From NCBI GenBank assembly GCA_023394955.1, contig JAEWZY010000065.1, positions 25,467 through 89,466 on the forward strand: a stretch of DNA of 64,000 nucleotides, read 5' to 3'. Below, piece by piece: positions 18,248-27,090 of this stretch. The DNA comes from Bacillota bacterium. GTDB taxonomy: Bacteria; Bacillota; UBA4882; UBA8346. The position numbers were made by a program, and so were the translations under genes. Positions within the stretch are counted from its first letter, which is position 1, and the number at the start of each line of letters is the position of its first letter. The notes under the pieces were generated by a model, which made no database searches, was not told the DNA's origin, and saw only the letters and a list, made by a program, of their open reading frames with translations.

Positions 18248-18267
18248 GCGGAACGTTGTTTCGTTTT
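18248..18267. promoter_or_regulatory. Candidate IclR-family operator 1
   Basis: GCGGAACGTTGTTTCGTTTT contains GGAAC/GTTTC inverted arms. It matches operator 2 (18509-18528) at 16 of 20 positions, all differences being G/A changes. A minus-strand TATAAT (18282-18277) lies just upstream, so a bound repressor would block the start of the aldolase transcript. Confidence 0.55.
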
Positions 18268-18508
18268 CATGTTTAAATTATATTACCAAAAAAATATTCG
18301 TCTAGCAAGTCTACACATCTACCTATACTTGTGTTTTTACCATAAATGCGTTATTATTAAATAAAAATTTCAGTTTTTTGAAAATGCTTTGACTATTTTA
18401 ACCATGTCGTGCGTTACAACTTACTGCGCCACAGAGCGGTTAAATTATTTAAAGCAAAGGATCTGCCGTATAGTATCTATCTGACTTCCTAAAGGATTGT
18501 TTTGTATG

Positions 18509-18528
18509 GCGAAACATTATTTCATTTT
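18509..18528. promoter_or_regulatory. Candidate IclR-family operator 2
   Basis: GCGAAACATTATTTCATTTT has GAAA/TTTC arms, similar in style to KdgR boxes of the IclR family. It lies about 110 nt before the iclR-type gene, consistent with autoregulation. Between the two operators (18268-18508) no gene was found. Confidence 0.55.
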
Positions 18529-18640
18529 TTTACTGTTAAACCATTTCAAATCAACTTTAATTAGGTGATTTGAAAATCATGCTCTTTTATAACAAAATTA
18601 GTTTTTGATTCCGAGTATTAGATGGAGGTTGTTTAATAAA

Positions 18641-19456
18641 ATGGCGATACCAAACAGCGCTAGTATTCATGCGCTTTCAAATAAATCTTTGTTAAATGAC
18701 GGAATTATCAATTCTGTAATTCGGGCTTTGGCTATTCTCGACCTCTTGGGCCAGTCCGACGCTGAATTGGGAATCACTGAAATCAGCCGCGAGCTTTCAT
18801 TGCATAAAAGTACTGTTTTCAGATTGTTATCCACTTTAGTAATTGCGGGTTATGTCCAACAAAACCCTAAGACTGAAAAATACTATTTGGGTATTCACCT
18901 TGTTCAATTAGGAATGAACGTCCTTAATCATATTGACTTACGGAGAGTGGCAAAGCCCTTTTTAAATAAACTAATGAGCAACTGTAATGAAGCAGTTCAT
19001 CTCGGGGTCTTGGATCAGGTTGAAGTAATTTATATCGACAAAATTGATATGGAACGTCCTTTGACAATGGGTTCCCGTATCGGAGGAAAGTCTCCCGGTT
19101 ATTGCACGGGTTTAGGAAAAGTTTTACTCGCTTACGCCTCTAGGGATACTCTAGAACATTTACTCTCCAAAGGGAAATTAATCCGTTATACACCTAATAC
19201 TATTACGGACCATAATAGTTTAATGGAGCATCTTGCCCGAATCCGCGACCAAGGATATGCGGTTGACGACGAAGAACATGAGTTAGGTATCCGTTGTGTG
19301 GCTGTGCCCATTCGTGATTACCAAGGCCATGTAATTGCCGCGCTTAGTGTCTCAGGCCCTTCCTTACGGATGACTCGGGAAAAGTTAGACCAAGTGGTCC
19401 CCAAAGTAATTGAAACCGGTGACCGGATCTCGCAAGCTTTGGGTTATAATCCTTAA
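18641..19456 (+). CDS. IclR-family transcriptional regulator
   Basis: The 271-residue regulator has an N-terminal winged helix-turn-helix (LGITEISRELSLHKSTVFRLLSTL region, about residues 40-65). The C-terminal IclR effector domain includes HLGVLDQVEVIYIDKI, SPGYCTGLGKVLLA and the closing segment with VAVPIRDYQGHVIAALSVSG. IclR proteins sense small metabolites, often sugar acids, and mostly repress adjacent genes. A TTG at 18605 opens the frame, but the ATG at 18641 follows GGAGG by 12 nt and is preferred. It diverges from the aldolase gene; paired operator-like sites lie between. The ligand may be the substrate or product of that pathway. Confidence 0.92.
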   Translation: MAIPNSASIHALSNKSLLNDGIINSVIRALAILDLLGQSDAELGITEISRELSLHKSTVFRLLSTLVIAGYVQQNPKTEKYYLGIHLVQLGMNVLNHIDLRRVAKPFLNKLMSNCNEAVHLGVLDQVEVIYIDKIDMERPLTMGSRIGGKSPGYCTGLGKVLLAYASRDTLEHLLSKGKLIRYTPNTITDHNSLMEHLARIRDQGYAVDDEEHELGIRCVAVPIRDYQGHVIAALSVSGPSLRMTREKLDQVVPKVIETGDRISQALGYNP

Positions 19457-19476
19457 TTGTAATAATCCTTTGATCA

Positions 19477-19694
19477 TTAATCTAGTTTGAAGATTAGTTC
19501 CGGTTTGTCCAGATAAAGCCCTTGTCCATGATCGACGCCGATTACAATTAATATCTTTAACCTTCTCACTTTCAATAAACTCAGCCACAGTTTTTGATGT
19601 CAAGAACGCTTGCCAATTGATGCACTGCTTCCACAAACCAACTCTGTACAGATTCACGATTCAAAGTTTGAATTAACGACGTCCAATTCTGATT
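19477..19694 (-). pseudogene. Remnant of an EAL-domain (c-di-GMP phosphodiesterase) gene
   Basis: Three minus-strand frames joined together read like the C-terminal part of an EAL domain: a helix with SLIQTLNRESVQSWFVEAVH and QLASVLDIK, then (after a +1 shift near 19605) KTVAEFIESEKVKDI, then (after a second shift) VIGVDHGQGLYLDKPE. This follows the canonical IVQLAH..GIKTVAEFVE...GVDYAQGY.F.KP pattern. The catalytic EAL region is missing. Nothing else is found in this 310-nt gap. Confidence 0.6.
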
Positions 19695-19770
19695 TTAAAA
19701 AATGCAGGTTTTTTCTTAAAAAAAAGCGAATTTTGATGGTTGATAATAAAGCAGACATGATTGGAGTGAA

Positions 19771-21447
19771 ATGATGAAAGATATCATTTTTGGGGTTGCC
19801 GGCGGCCTGGCCTTGTTTATCTATGGAATGAACCTAATGGGCGAAGGACTTAAGAAAGCTGCCGGAGAGAGAATGCGTATTATTCTGGAAACGATTACCA
19901 AGAACCCGATCGCCGGAATAGTCGTGGGAACATTAGTAACCATGATTATACAAAGCAGTAGCGCCACCACGGTAATGGTAGTAGGTTTTGTAAATGCCCG
20001 GCTAATGACATTGCGGCAAGCAATCGGAGTAATTATGGGCGCCACAATCGGGACCACGATCACCGCCCAGCTAATCGCCTTTAATATTGGGGATTATGCT
20101 TACTTAATCGCCGCTTTAGGATTTATCATTTTCTTTTTCGTAAAATATAAAAACTGGCAATATATAGGCGAAGTTTTTTTCGGCCTCGGGGTCTTATTTA
20201 TCGGTTTAAATACCATGTCCGATATGCTTAAACCCTTAGCCGATCACCCGATCTTTGCCGAATGGATTGTAAATCTAGGCAAACACCCGGTTATGGGAGT
20301 GATAGTCGGGAGTATAATGACCATTGTTGTTCAGAGTAGTAGCGCTACCGTTGGTGTCCTCCAGGCAATAGCCTCCCAACCGGTATTAATAAACAATACG
20401 ATTCAACCTTTGATCCCCTTGACCTCAGCAATTCCTATCCTATTGGGCGATAACATCGGCACTACAATCACCGCTCTCTTAGCCGGCATCGGAACAAACA
20501 AATCCGCTAAACGGGCGGCGGTTGCCCATACGCTTATAAAAATTCTCGGTACCCTAATTTTTATATTGCTAATGCCGTTGTTTCTCAAATTCGTACTATT
20601 CATTTCTCCTCAAATCGATCTCAAACAGGGATTAACCGCCGTCGACATTATCAAGCGTCAAATCGCTAATGCTCATACCGCATTCAATACCCTGAACACT
20701 ATTATCTGGATCCCCTTTGTTGGGTTTTTGACAATGCTGGTAACAAAGATGATCCCCGGCGAAGACGTCTATATCGAAAAAGGAGTTAAGTTTCTTAATC
20801 GCCGGGTTATCAATAATGCGGCGGTTGCTTTGGAACTTTCCGCTAAAGAGCTGGTCCGGATGGGTGAATTTGCCGACAAAATGCTATCAACCGTTAAAAA
20901 CGCTTTTTTCTCTCTTGATACTACGAAAAGATCTCAGGTCGATGAGCTCGAAGAAACCTTAGACTATTTGCAAGAGCAGATCATTAATTATATGTCCACT
21001 GTCGTTTCTCAAATATCCTTAACCGAACCCGAGTCCTTACGTTTGACCGATCTGATGCATGTCGTCGGAGATATCGAACGTATCGGCGATCATTGTATTA
21101 ATGTGATTGAACTATCCGAGTATAAAACCAAGGAAGGACTTAAGTTTTCCGCCCAAGCAAACGAAGAATTGGAAGGTATTTTCGATCTCACTTCAAAAAT
21201 GGTATCCCGGGCGATTAATGCTTTACGCGACAATGACTTTAGCGCAGCCCATCATGTGCTGGAACTTGAGAAAAAAATGGACAAGTTGGAAGAAGAGTTA
21301 AGGTATAATCATATTAGCCGCTTGAATCAGGGCGCTTGCAACCCCTCTTCGGCCGTATGTTATGTGGAAATTATGAAAAACTTAGAGCGAATCGCGGACC
21401 ACTGTAATAATATTGCTGAGGCGGTTTTGGATCTGGAGAAAGAGTAA
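19771..21447 (+). CDS. Na+/phosphate cotransporter with PhoU-like C-terminal domain
   Basis: A 558-residue NptA/SLC34-type transporter with two inverted repeats, each carrying a QSSS substrate motif (MIIQSSSATTVMVVGF near residue 65 and VVQSSSATVGVLQAIAS near residue 190). The C-terminal ~210 residues form two PhoU-like helical bundles (VVGDIERIGDHCINVIEL; ERIADHCNNIAEAVLDLE). Such proteins move phosphate with Na+, and the PhoU part may regulate them. A GGAGTG ribosome site precedes the ATG. The gene is single, ending at a hairpin shared with valS. A Na+ symporter suits a cell with an ion-pumping Rnf complex. Confidence 0.9.
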   Translation: MMKDIIFGVAGGLALFIYGMNLMGEGLKKAAGERMRIILETITKNPIAGIVVGTLVTMIIQSSSATTVMVVGFVNARLMTLRQAIGVIMGATIGTTITAQLIAFNIGDYAYLIAALGFIIFFFVKYKNWQYIGEVFFGLGVLFIGLNTMSDMLKPLADHPIFAEWIVNLGKHPVMGVIVGSIMTIVVQSSSATVGVLQAIASQPVLINNTIQPLIPLTSAIPILLGDNIGTTITALLAGIGTNKSAKRAAVAHTLIKILGTLIFILLMPLFLKFVLFISPQIDLKQGLTAVDIIKRQIANAHTAFNTLNTIIWIPFVGFLTMLVTKMIPGEDVYIEKGVKFLNRRVINNAAVALELSAKELVRMGEFADKMLSTVKNAFFSLDTTKRSQVDELEETLDYLQEQIINYMSTVVSQISLTEPESLRLTDLMHVVGDIERIGDHCINVIELSEYKTKEGLKFSAQANEELEGIFDLTSKMVSRAINALRDNDFSAAHHVLELEKKMDKLEEELRYNHISRLNQGACNPSSAVCYVEIMKNLERIADHCNNIAEAVLDLEKE

Positions 21448-21469
21448 CCCAAACCCTTAAATAAGTTAA

Positions 21470-21505
21470 AAAAAGAGCCGTTAATCGAAATTATCGGCTC
21501 TTTTT
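21470..21505. terminator. Bidirectional terminator between the Na/Pi transporter and valS
   Basis: AGAGCCG (21474-21480) and CGGCTCT (21495-21501) form the stem, with an A run before and a T run after it, so both converging genes can use it. Confidence 0.85.
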
Positions 21506-21513
21506 GGTCTTGA

Positions 21514-24210
21514 TTAATTTAATTCTTGTAGACGTTCTCTAATTTTAGCGGCTTTTTCTTTGAAACCATCCAGTTTAGTCCTTTCCTTAGCCACAATCTC
21601 CGGCGGGGCTTTTCGACTAAAGGCCGGGTTTTCAATCCGAGTCGCTAACTTATGAATCTCCACTTCCAACTGATTCAATTCTTTGCTATAACGCTCTTTC
21701 TCCTTGGCGATATCTACCAGACCAGCCATGGGCAAAAAGATAGTAACACCTCCGGCAACAGCGCTCACTGATTTTTCAGATTTAGGAGCATTCTCATCAA
21801 GTATCCGGCAACTTTCCAGTCCAGCCAGGTTTGAAAGGTAATCAAGGTTTCGTTCTAAAATTTCACGGTTTTCGAAAGCGCCAATCAAAATAGCCGGGAC
21901 CTTCCTGGCCGGCGGAACATTAGCTTCTTGCCGCATATTCCGGATGGCGCGAACTACATCGATGATTAGGCCCATCTCCTTTTCGGCCCCTTTGAACTGT
22001 AGTTTTTCGGATGGATGGGGCCATTGGGCAACCATAACGCTTTCGCCCAAATGGGGTAAGGCTTGCCAAATTTCTTCGGTAAGGAACGGCATGAATGGAT
22101 GTAATAATTCCATGGTTTGCCGGAGGACCCTGGTTAATACCGCCTGAGTGGTGCGGCGCTCTAAAATATTTTCCTTTTGATAGAGTCTTGGTTTAGCTAG
22201 CTCAATATACCAGTCACAGTATTCATTCCAAAGGAATTCATACAATAAAGCGGCGGCTGCGCCCAGATCGTATTGTTCCAATAATCGGGTTACTTCAGCA
22301 GTAACCTTTTGGGAACGGGTCAAAATCCAGCGATCGGGGAGCGACAACCATTCTACCGGCAAGTTGTCGCTCTCGCCCATTATAAAGGATTGGACCAAGG
22401 AAGCCCGGAGATTGTCGATTAGGTCTCCCGCTTGATTGGCCTCTTCATGCATTAAGATAAAACGGGCCGCGTTCCAAATTTTATTGGTAAAATTACGGCT
22501 ACCTTCCACCTTTTCCATTTGGAACCGCTGGTCCTGCCCGAGGGCGGTACCGGTGGCCAAAGTAAATCGTAAGGTATCCGCGCCATAGTTATCGATGATC
22601 TCTTGGGGATCGACGATCGTTTCAGGCCTGGATTTACTCATTTTTTTGCCATATTTGTCCAAAACTAAACCGTGAATCAGAACATCCTTAAAGGGTTCCC
22701 GCTCCATAAATTCCAAACCCATAAAGATCATTCTGGCGACCCAGAAGAAAATGATATCCCTTCCAGTGACCAGTACCGAGGTGGGATAATACTTTTTTAA
22801 TTCCGGGGTCTGCTCCGGCCAGCCCAATGTGGAGAATGGCCATAAGGCCGACGAAAACCAAGTATCCAAAACATCCGGGTCCTGCTCAAGATTACTGCTC
22901 TTACATTTACCGCATTGCCCCGGTTCAGTCCGGGAGGCGATGACTTCATTGCAATCTTGACAATACCAGACCGGGATCCGATGCCCCCACCATAATTGAC
23001 GCGAAATACACCAATCCCTGATGTTTTCCAGCCAACCCAGGTAAATCTTGGTGAAACGTTCCGGAATGAAAGTAATCCGGCCATTTTTAGCCGCCTGGAT
23101 CGCCGGGTCCGCCAAAGGCTTCATCTTGACAAACCATTGTTTGGAAATTAAGGGTTCAATAATTGAGTCGCACCGGTAACATTGGCCGACAGCATGCCGG
23201 TGAGGTTCGATCCCCACCAAATAACCCTCCTGTTTTAGCTCGGCTACCAACCGTTCCCGGCATTCGTAGCGGTCCATACCGGTATATTTACCGGCTGCTG
23301 GGGTCATCCGGGCGTCAAAGCCGATTACCGTGATTTGGGGCAGACTATGACGGAGCCCCATCTCAAAGTCGTTAATATCATGGGATGGTGTTACTTTCAC
23401 CGCTCCGGTCCCAAAAGCCATATCCACATATTCATCGGCAATAATTGGAATCTTCCGGTTCATCACCGGCAGGACCAATTCTTTGCCGATTAGATTTTGG
23501 TAACGGCCGTCCTCAGGATTGACCGCCACAGCAGTATCGCCCAGCATCGTTTCCGGCCTGGTGGTCGCCACTTCCAAATATCCGGAACCTTCCGCCAGCG
23601 GATACCGGATCTGCCAGAGGAAACTATCACGGTCCTCGTGTTCCACTTCAATATCGGAAATAGTGGTTTGACATTTGGGGCACCAGTTAATCAGATAACT
23701 GCCCCGGTAAATCAGGCCCTTTTCATAAAGGCGGATAAAAACCTCACGAACAGCAGCGGAACAACCTTCATCCATAGTAAACCGTTCCCGTTTCCAGTCG
23801 CAGGAAGCGCCTAAGCCTTTAAGTTGCTTGATAATTGTTCCGCCGTATTGTTCCTTCCATGACCAAACCCGTTCTAAAAATTTTTCCCGGCCCAGATCAT
23901 GTTTGTTCAATCCTTCTTTCGCCAGGGACTCTTCCACTCTGGCCTGGGTGGCGATGCCGGCATGATCGGTCCCGGGCATCCACAGGGTATTATAACCCTG
24001 CATCCGGCGCCAACGGACCAATGTATCCTGAAGGGTATTGTCCAAAGCATGTCCCAAATGAAGCACACCGGTGACATTCGGGGGCGGAATGACCACGCAA
24101 AATGGATTCCCTTCATCGTTTACATCAGCATGAAAAAAACCCTGCTTCAGCCAAAACCGGTACCATTTCTCTTCTACCTCTTGCGGGTTATAAACTGTTG
24201 GCAAACTCAT
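21514..24210 (-). CDS. valS: Valyl-tRNA synthetase
   Basis: The 898-residue class I synthetase joins valine to tRNA-Val. The HIGH-type motif HLGH is at residues 51-54 after PPPNVTGVL, the KMSKS motif is near residue 522, the editing domain (TTRPETMLGDTAVAVNP) lies between, and the C-terminal coiled coil ends the protein (KERYSKELNQLEVEIHKLAT). Length fits ValS better than IleS or LeuS. GGAGG stands 8 nt before the ATG. Expression should be set by the upstream T-box with its Val specifier. Confidence 0.97.
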   Translation of the reverse strand: MSLPTVYNPQEVEEKWYRFWLKQGFFHADVNDEGNPFCVVIPPPNVTGVLHLGHALDNTLQDTLVRWRRMQGYNTLWMPGTDHAGIATQARVEESLAKEGLNKHDLGREKFLERVWSWKEQYGGTIIKQLKGLGASCDWKRERFTMDEGCSAAVREVFIRLYEKGLIYRGSYLINWCPKCQTTISDIEVEHEDRDSFLWQIRYPLAEGSGYLEVATTRPETMLGDTAVAVNPEDGRYQNLIGKELVLPVMNRKIPIIADEYVDMAFGTGAVKVTPSHDINDFEMGLRHSLPQITVIGFDARMTPAAGKYTGMDRYECRERLVAELKQEGYLVGIEPHRHAVGQCYRCDSIIEPLISKQWFVKMKPLADPAIQAAKNGRITFIPERFTKIYLGWLENIRDWCISRQLWWGHRIPVWYCQDCNEVIASRTEPGQCGKCKSSNLEQDPDVLDTWFSSALWPFSTLGWPEQTPELKKYYPTSVLVTGRDIIFFWVARMIFMGLEFMEREPFKDVLIHGLVLDKYGKKMSKSRPETIVDPQEIIDNYGADTLRFTLATGTALGQDQRFQMEKVEGSRNFTNKIWNAARFILMHEEANQAGDLIDNLRASLVQSFIMGESDNLPVEWLSLPDRWILTRSQKVTAEVTRLLEQYDLGAAAALLYEFLWNEYCDWYIELAKPRLYQKENILERRTTQAVLTRVLRQTMELLHPFMPFLTEEIWQALPHLGESVMVAQWPHPSEKLQFKGAEKEMGLIIDVVRAIRNMRQEANVPPARKVPAILIGAFENREILERNLDYLSNLAGLESCRILDENAPKSEKSVSAVAGGVTIFLPMAGLVDIAKEKERYSKELNQLEVEIHKLATRIENPAFSRKAPPEIVAKERTKLDGFKEKAAKIRERLQELN

Positions 24211-24349
24211 AGTATGACCTCCTTAAAATAGACGCGGGCATAAAGCTTGAGGAATGAGTAAAAGACCAAAGTCCGGTCTTATTTTTAACTGATATTGATT
24301 ACGTCTAATATCTTTTATTAGTCTCACTAGCGACTCGCGTATCGCGCCT

Positions 24350-24600
24350 CTTGACTAATAAAAAAAACCTCCGTCAAAAGGACGAAAGTCTCACTTCCGT
24401 GGTACCACCTAATTACCCAATCAGGGCGCTCAATCGCGATAACGGGCTTACCCGACCGGAGCTAACCATATTATACAGCTTCACCCCGGCGACTCCCGGA
24501 CGACCTTCAGCTTATCCAAGTGAGGCCTCGCACCATCCGGCCCCTCTCTCCAACTCGTTTTAAGCCTACTCCTTCCGCTCTCGGTCTTTAATTATAATTT
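24350..24600 (-). promoter_or_regulatory. T-box riboswitch controlling valS
   Basis: The minus-strand leader has the T-box sequence GGTGGTACCACGG (24410-24398), followed by a terminator whose arms CTTTCGTC/GACGGAGG enclose TTTT and end in a run of eight T (24390-24357). Upstream, Stem I features occur (AGAGAG and a GGTGCGAGGCC distal part). The likely specifier is GTC, a Val codon, at 24504-24502 (or the adjacent 24501-24499), in the context GAAGGTCGTCC. Uncharged tRNA-Val would stabilise the antiterminator and switch valS on. Confidence 0.93.
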
Positions 24601-24605
24601 CTTTT

Positions 24606-24634
24606 ACTATACAATCATTCTGAAATAGTGTCAA
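24606..24634 (-). promoter_or_regulatory. Promoter of the valS T-box leader
   Basis: On the minus strand TTGACA (24634-24629), a 17-nt spacer and TATAGT (24611-24606). Confidence 0.88.
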
Positions 24635-24659
24635 GAGAAGAAGTGTTTTTATTCAATTA

Positions 24660-25220
24660 TCAGATCGATGCTAGCTTCTGCAAGACATTAATCGCTAATT
24701 TACTTGAGCGATAGTTTTTAAGCTGAACGATGATTTCCTGCCGATTGATTAAGACCTGTTCCAAATGGGGGAAGTCTTTTAAGAGAGCCCCTAATTGAGT
24801 CCGGCCCCATAACTTGCCGGCCTGATCTGGGTCGGTGGTTAAAATAAACCACTCCGAGTCAACCCGGCAATCTCCGGTCCGAAACTGTCGATAATCTCCC
24901 CACACTCTTTTTTTTTGGTTGACCCGGTAAAACTCCATCACTACTCCTGTGTTTTCGCTCACTCTGATTTCCAATCCCGAATTAGTTTTAAGTGAACCGA
25001 TGGAATTTTCGATAAACCTGATTCTAAATTCCTTACCTTGAAAAACGCTGATAATTTCGGAATAGACATTGGAAAACAGCAAACCGCGCCTTTGGGGTTG
25101 GGTATTTAATTCCCGGGCCAGTTTTTTTAGAAGCAAGTGATGATAAAGCTTGACCGGCCAATTAGTGCTGAAAATGGAGATTAATAAAAAAGCGGCGCCA
25201 AATAAAACGACAAAGTACAT
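24660..25220 (-). CDS. Unknown membrane-anchored protein
   Basis: A 186-residue protein not recognised. A single hydrophobic helix at residues 2-18 is followed by a basic segment and then a mostly beta-rich soluble part (for example KEFRIRFIENSIGSLKT, GLEIRVSENTGVVMEFY and DSEWFILTTDPDQAGKL). It has no Cys. The pattern suggests a cell-surface or cytoplasm-facing domain on one anchor. It is 28 nt downstream of another unknown membrane protein on the same strand, so they are probably transcribed together. Confidence 0.75.
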   Translation of the reverse strand: MYFVVLFGAAFLLISIFSTNWPVKLYHHLLLKKLARELNTQPQRRGLLFSNVYSEIISVFQGKEFRIRFIENSIGSLKTNSGLEIRVSENTGVVMEFYRVNQKKRVWGDYRQFRTGDCRVDSEWFILTTDPDQAGKLWGRTQLGALLKDFPHLEQVLINRQEIIVQLKNYRSSKLAINVLQKLASI

Positions 25221-25248
25221 GATGAACCTCCACTTTATAAGTAGAAAA

Positions 25249-26073
25249 CTAAAAATTACTAGTAATCCGATTATGATAGCTGGTTAATTTCTCTTCCTTT
25301 AATTTTTTAAGGAAACACACCAGAAGCATCAGGGCAATTAACGATAGAGCCGTGAAGACTAAATTAGCCCGGCCTTGAATTGAAGTCAAATTAAAATCGG
25401 TAATCATCGTTCCAAATTTAACCGGAATGATGACTAGGAGCCCGGCAGTTAAAACATATCCCCCGGCCTTATGGAAAAACAACCAAAGCCCCGCCAAAAA
25501 CGAAAGTGGCCCTAAAAATGCCAAATCCAAGACTTGAATCGCTAAAAAATTTTTCAATTCCATATAGTCAATAGTTAGTAAAGGCTTGGAAAAGGGTATT
25601 GCTTCTTGGAACCATAGAACCTCCGTTAAACCAGCGGCCACAATCATAAAAAACGCTGTGACGCGTAAAGGAGTAACAGGTGTAAACCTAAGGCGGATCA
25701 CTTCGGGGTCGATAGTAGTCAATTTAACAAATAACAAACAAAACGATAATCCGGTGATTGCGGTATGTAAAAGAAAAAGTTCTCCGGAAACTCCTCCGAA
25801 AGAATAACTACTATATACATAGCTTAAATATCCCATTGTTCCAATCCAGAGTAATGTGCCTCGAAAGTGACTTTGAGCAGCCAACCAGGTGGAAAAGAAT
25901 AAAAGCGGTACGAATATCGCCACTATTGCAAAGTCTTGATGATAAATTAGCCGTAAAATGCCGGGCTCCGTATTTAGGTATAGATCGGGATGATATAAGC
26001 CTTTACCGGCTGCTATCGCAGCCATTAGGGCCAATAATAGGGAGAATATATTAATATTGGTGGCTTTTCTCAT
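25249..26073 (-). CDS. Unknown polytopic membrane protein
   Basis: A 274-residue integral membrane protein with about seven or eight hydrophobic helices, short loops and a charged C-terminal tail (KKLKEEKLTSYHN). No family was recognised. The ATG at 26073 has GGAGG 5 nt upstream and is preferred over the start four codons further out. It precedes the single-anchor unknown protein. The upstream region carries two copies of TTGCAATGATAAT (26111 and 26185). Confidence 0.7.
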   Translation of the reverse strand: MRKATNINIFSLLLALMAAIAAGKGLYHPDLYLNTEPGILRLIYHQDFAIVAIFVPLLFFSTWLAAQSHFRGTLLWIGTMGYLSYVYSSYSFGGVSGELFLLHTAITGLSFCLLFVKLTTIDPEVIRLRFTPVTPLRVTAFFMIVAAGLTEVLWFQEAIPFSKPLLTIDYMELKNFLAIQVLDLAFLGPLSFLAGLWLFFHKAGGYVLTAGLLVIIPVKFGTMITDFNLTSIQGRANLVFTALSLIALMLLVCFLKKLKEEKLTSYHNRITSNF

Positions 26074-26110
26074 TCCAACCTCCAATTAATTTTCTCTTTA
26101 TTATGTGATT

Positions 26111-26197
26111 TTGCAATGATAATATTCTTTTCTTTCCGGATATTTCCTCCTTTCCTCTTCAAACAATAGCTTAATATTACATAGTTGCAATGATAAT
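26111..26197. repeat. Two direct 13-bp repeats upstream of the unknown membrane protein
   Basis: TTGCAATGATAAT occurs at 26111-26123 and again at 26185-26197, 74 bp apart, in the divergent region between two unknown genes. The AATGATAAT core resembles a Fur-type half-site, but no metal genes are nearby. It may be a regulator binding site. Confidence 0.4.
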
Positions 26198-26303
26198 CGA
26201 CATGGTACAAAAACAGAAATTATTAGTAATACAGCCCTATTTACTTTAAAGAACTGTTTTTATAAATCATTAGCTCATATTATGAAATGGGAGGTGAAGT
26301 TAG

Positions 26304-26675
26304 ATGGCGAATACTTGTACTATTTTAAGAAGGATCGAAAAGATCTCCCAAAAACTAGCCGATCTTTTATCTCGACCCGTATCTCGTAGGGCTGTCGATA
26401 AAATAATCAACCAGATTCGGTTATTAAAGGGGAGTGTCCGGGAGCTTCCGATCGCCAAGAAATGGAAACGGGATATTCTAAATCGGTTGAACCAGGCGCT
26501 GCGGCTTTTAAAAGACGGTAAACTAAATGGCGCAGTAACTAGAGTTTTAGCTGTTCTATCAATATTACAAGTGGTTGTTCTCAAGGTTAACAACCACCGG
26601 GTCCCATGCGCCCAAGGATTAACTATCGTTCATCCTAGCAAACCCTTTAGCACCATCTGTCAAATATGTAATTGA
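26304..26675 (+). CDS. Small unknown basic helical protein
   Basis: A 123-residue protein with a strong GGGAGGTGAAG ribosome site. The first ~80 residues look helical and basic (RRIEKISQKLADLLSR, AVDKIINQIRLLKGS, RLNQALRLLKDGKLNGAV), then there is a hydrophobic stretch (VLAVLSILQVVVLKV). The C-terminal tail has three Cys, two of them in CQICN at the end. I do not recognise the family. The repeat-free helical design and size would suit a spore or regulatory small protein, but this is only a guess. A hairpin follows it. Confidence 0.6.
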   Translation: MANTCTILRRIEKISQKLADLLSRPVSRRAVDKIINQIRLLKGSVRELPIAKKWKRDILNRLNQALRLLKDGKLNGAVTRVLAVLSILQVVVLKVNNHRVPCAQGLTIVHPSKPFSTICQICN

Positions 26676-26689
26676 TATTCACCTGCATA

Positions 26690-26716
26690 AGGCTGTTGAT
26701 TAGTTCAACAGCCTTA
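26690..26716. terminator. Hairpin after the small basic protein gene
   Basis: AAGGCTGTTGA and TCAACAGCCTT make an 11-bp perfect stem with loop TTAGT, 14 nt after the stop. The following sequence is AT-rich without a long T run. Confidence 0.7.
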
Positions 26717-26789
26717 ATAATTTATTGTAAAATAATCCGGTTTACTTTATACTAATTTTGGATTTATAGAATGATGGCGACTTCAAAGG

Positions 26790-27090
26790 AAGAAACAAAA
26801 TATCTGCAACCATTTATTACTTTTCGGCCACCGGAAATTCATTAACGGTCGCTAAAAAGTTACAGCAACAATTAGGTGAATGTGAGTTGGCCAGATTGTT
26901 TCCTTGATAACAAGATCCTGAAACGAAAGAACCTCTGGCTTAACGCCGGTTTCTACATTACCTTGCCGGATAATTATATCCCAATTCTAAATCTGCCGGG
27001 TGAAGCGGAACAACTGAAACAATTTAGAGTCTGCGATGCCAAGATCCCCCAAACCGTTTTGTATCCAAAGCAAGATTACACTTTTCGACC
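26790..27090 (+). pseudogene. Remnant of an EFR1-type flavodoxin/ferredoxin gene
   Basis: A decayed frame starts ATIYYFSATGNSLTVAKKLQ (from ~26806), the FMN-binding start of EFR1-family flavodoxin/ferredoxins, and stops at 26904 after FP. In another frame the region around LNAGFYITLPDNYIPILNLP (from ~26938) matches the later NAGF..RMP.NYIP segment. The central part, including the sequence between them, and the ferredoxin C-terminus are missing, so it is a deletion remnant of a ~260-residue gene. Its 3' end overlaps the 3' end of the opposite membrane-protein gene. Confidence 0.6.

Noticed and set aside
24351..24563. Plus-strand frame over the T-box leader
   Set aside because: It is the complement of a structured RNA leader, not a gene.
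26111..26197. Fur or Zur binding sites
   Set aside because: The AATGATAAT cores are only half-sites and no metal genes are close; kept only as a direct repeat.
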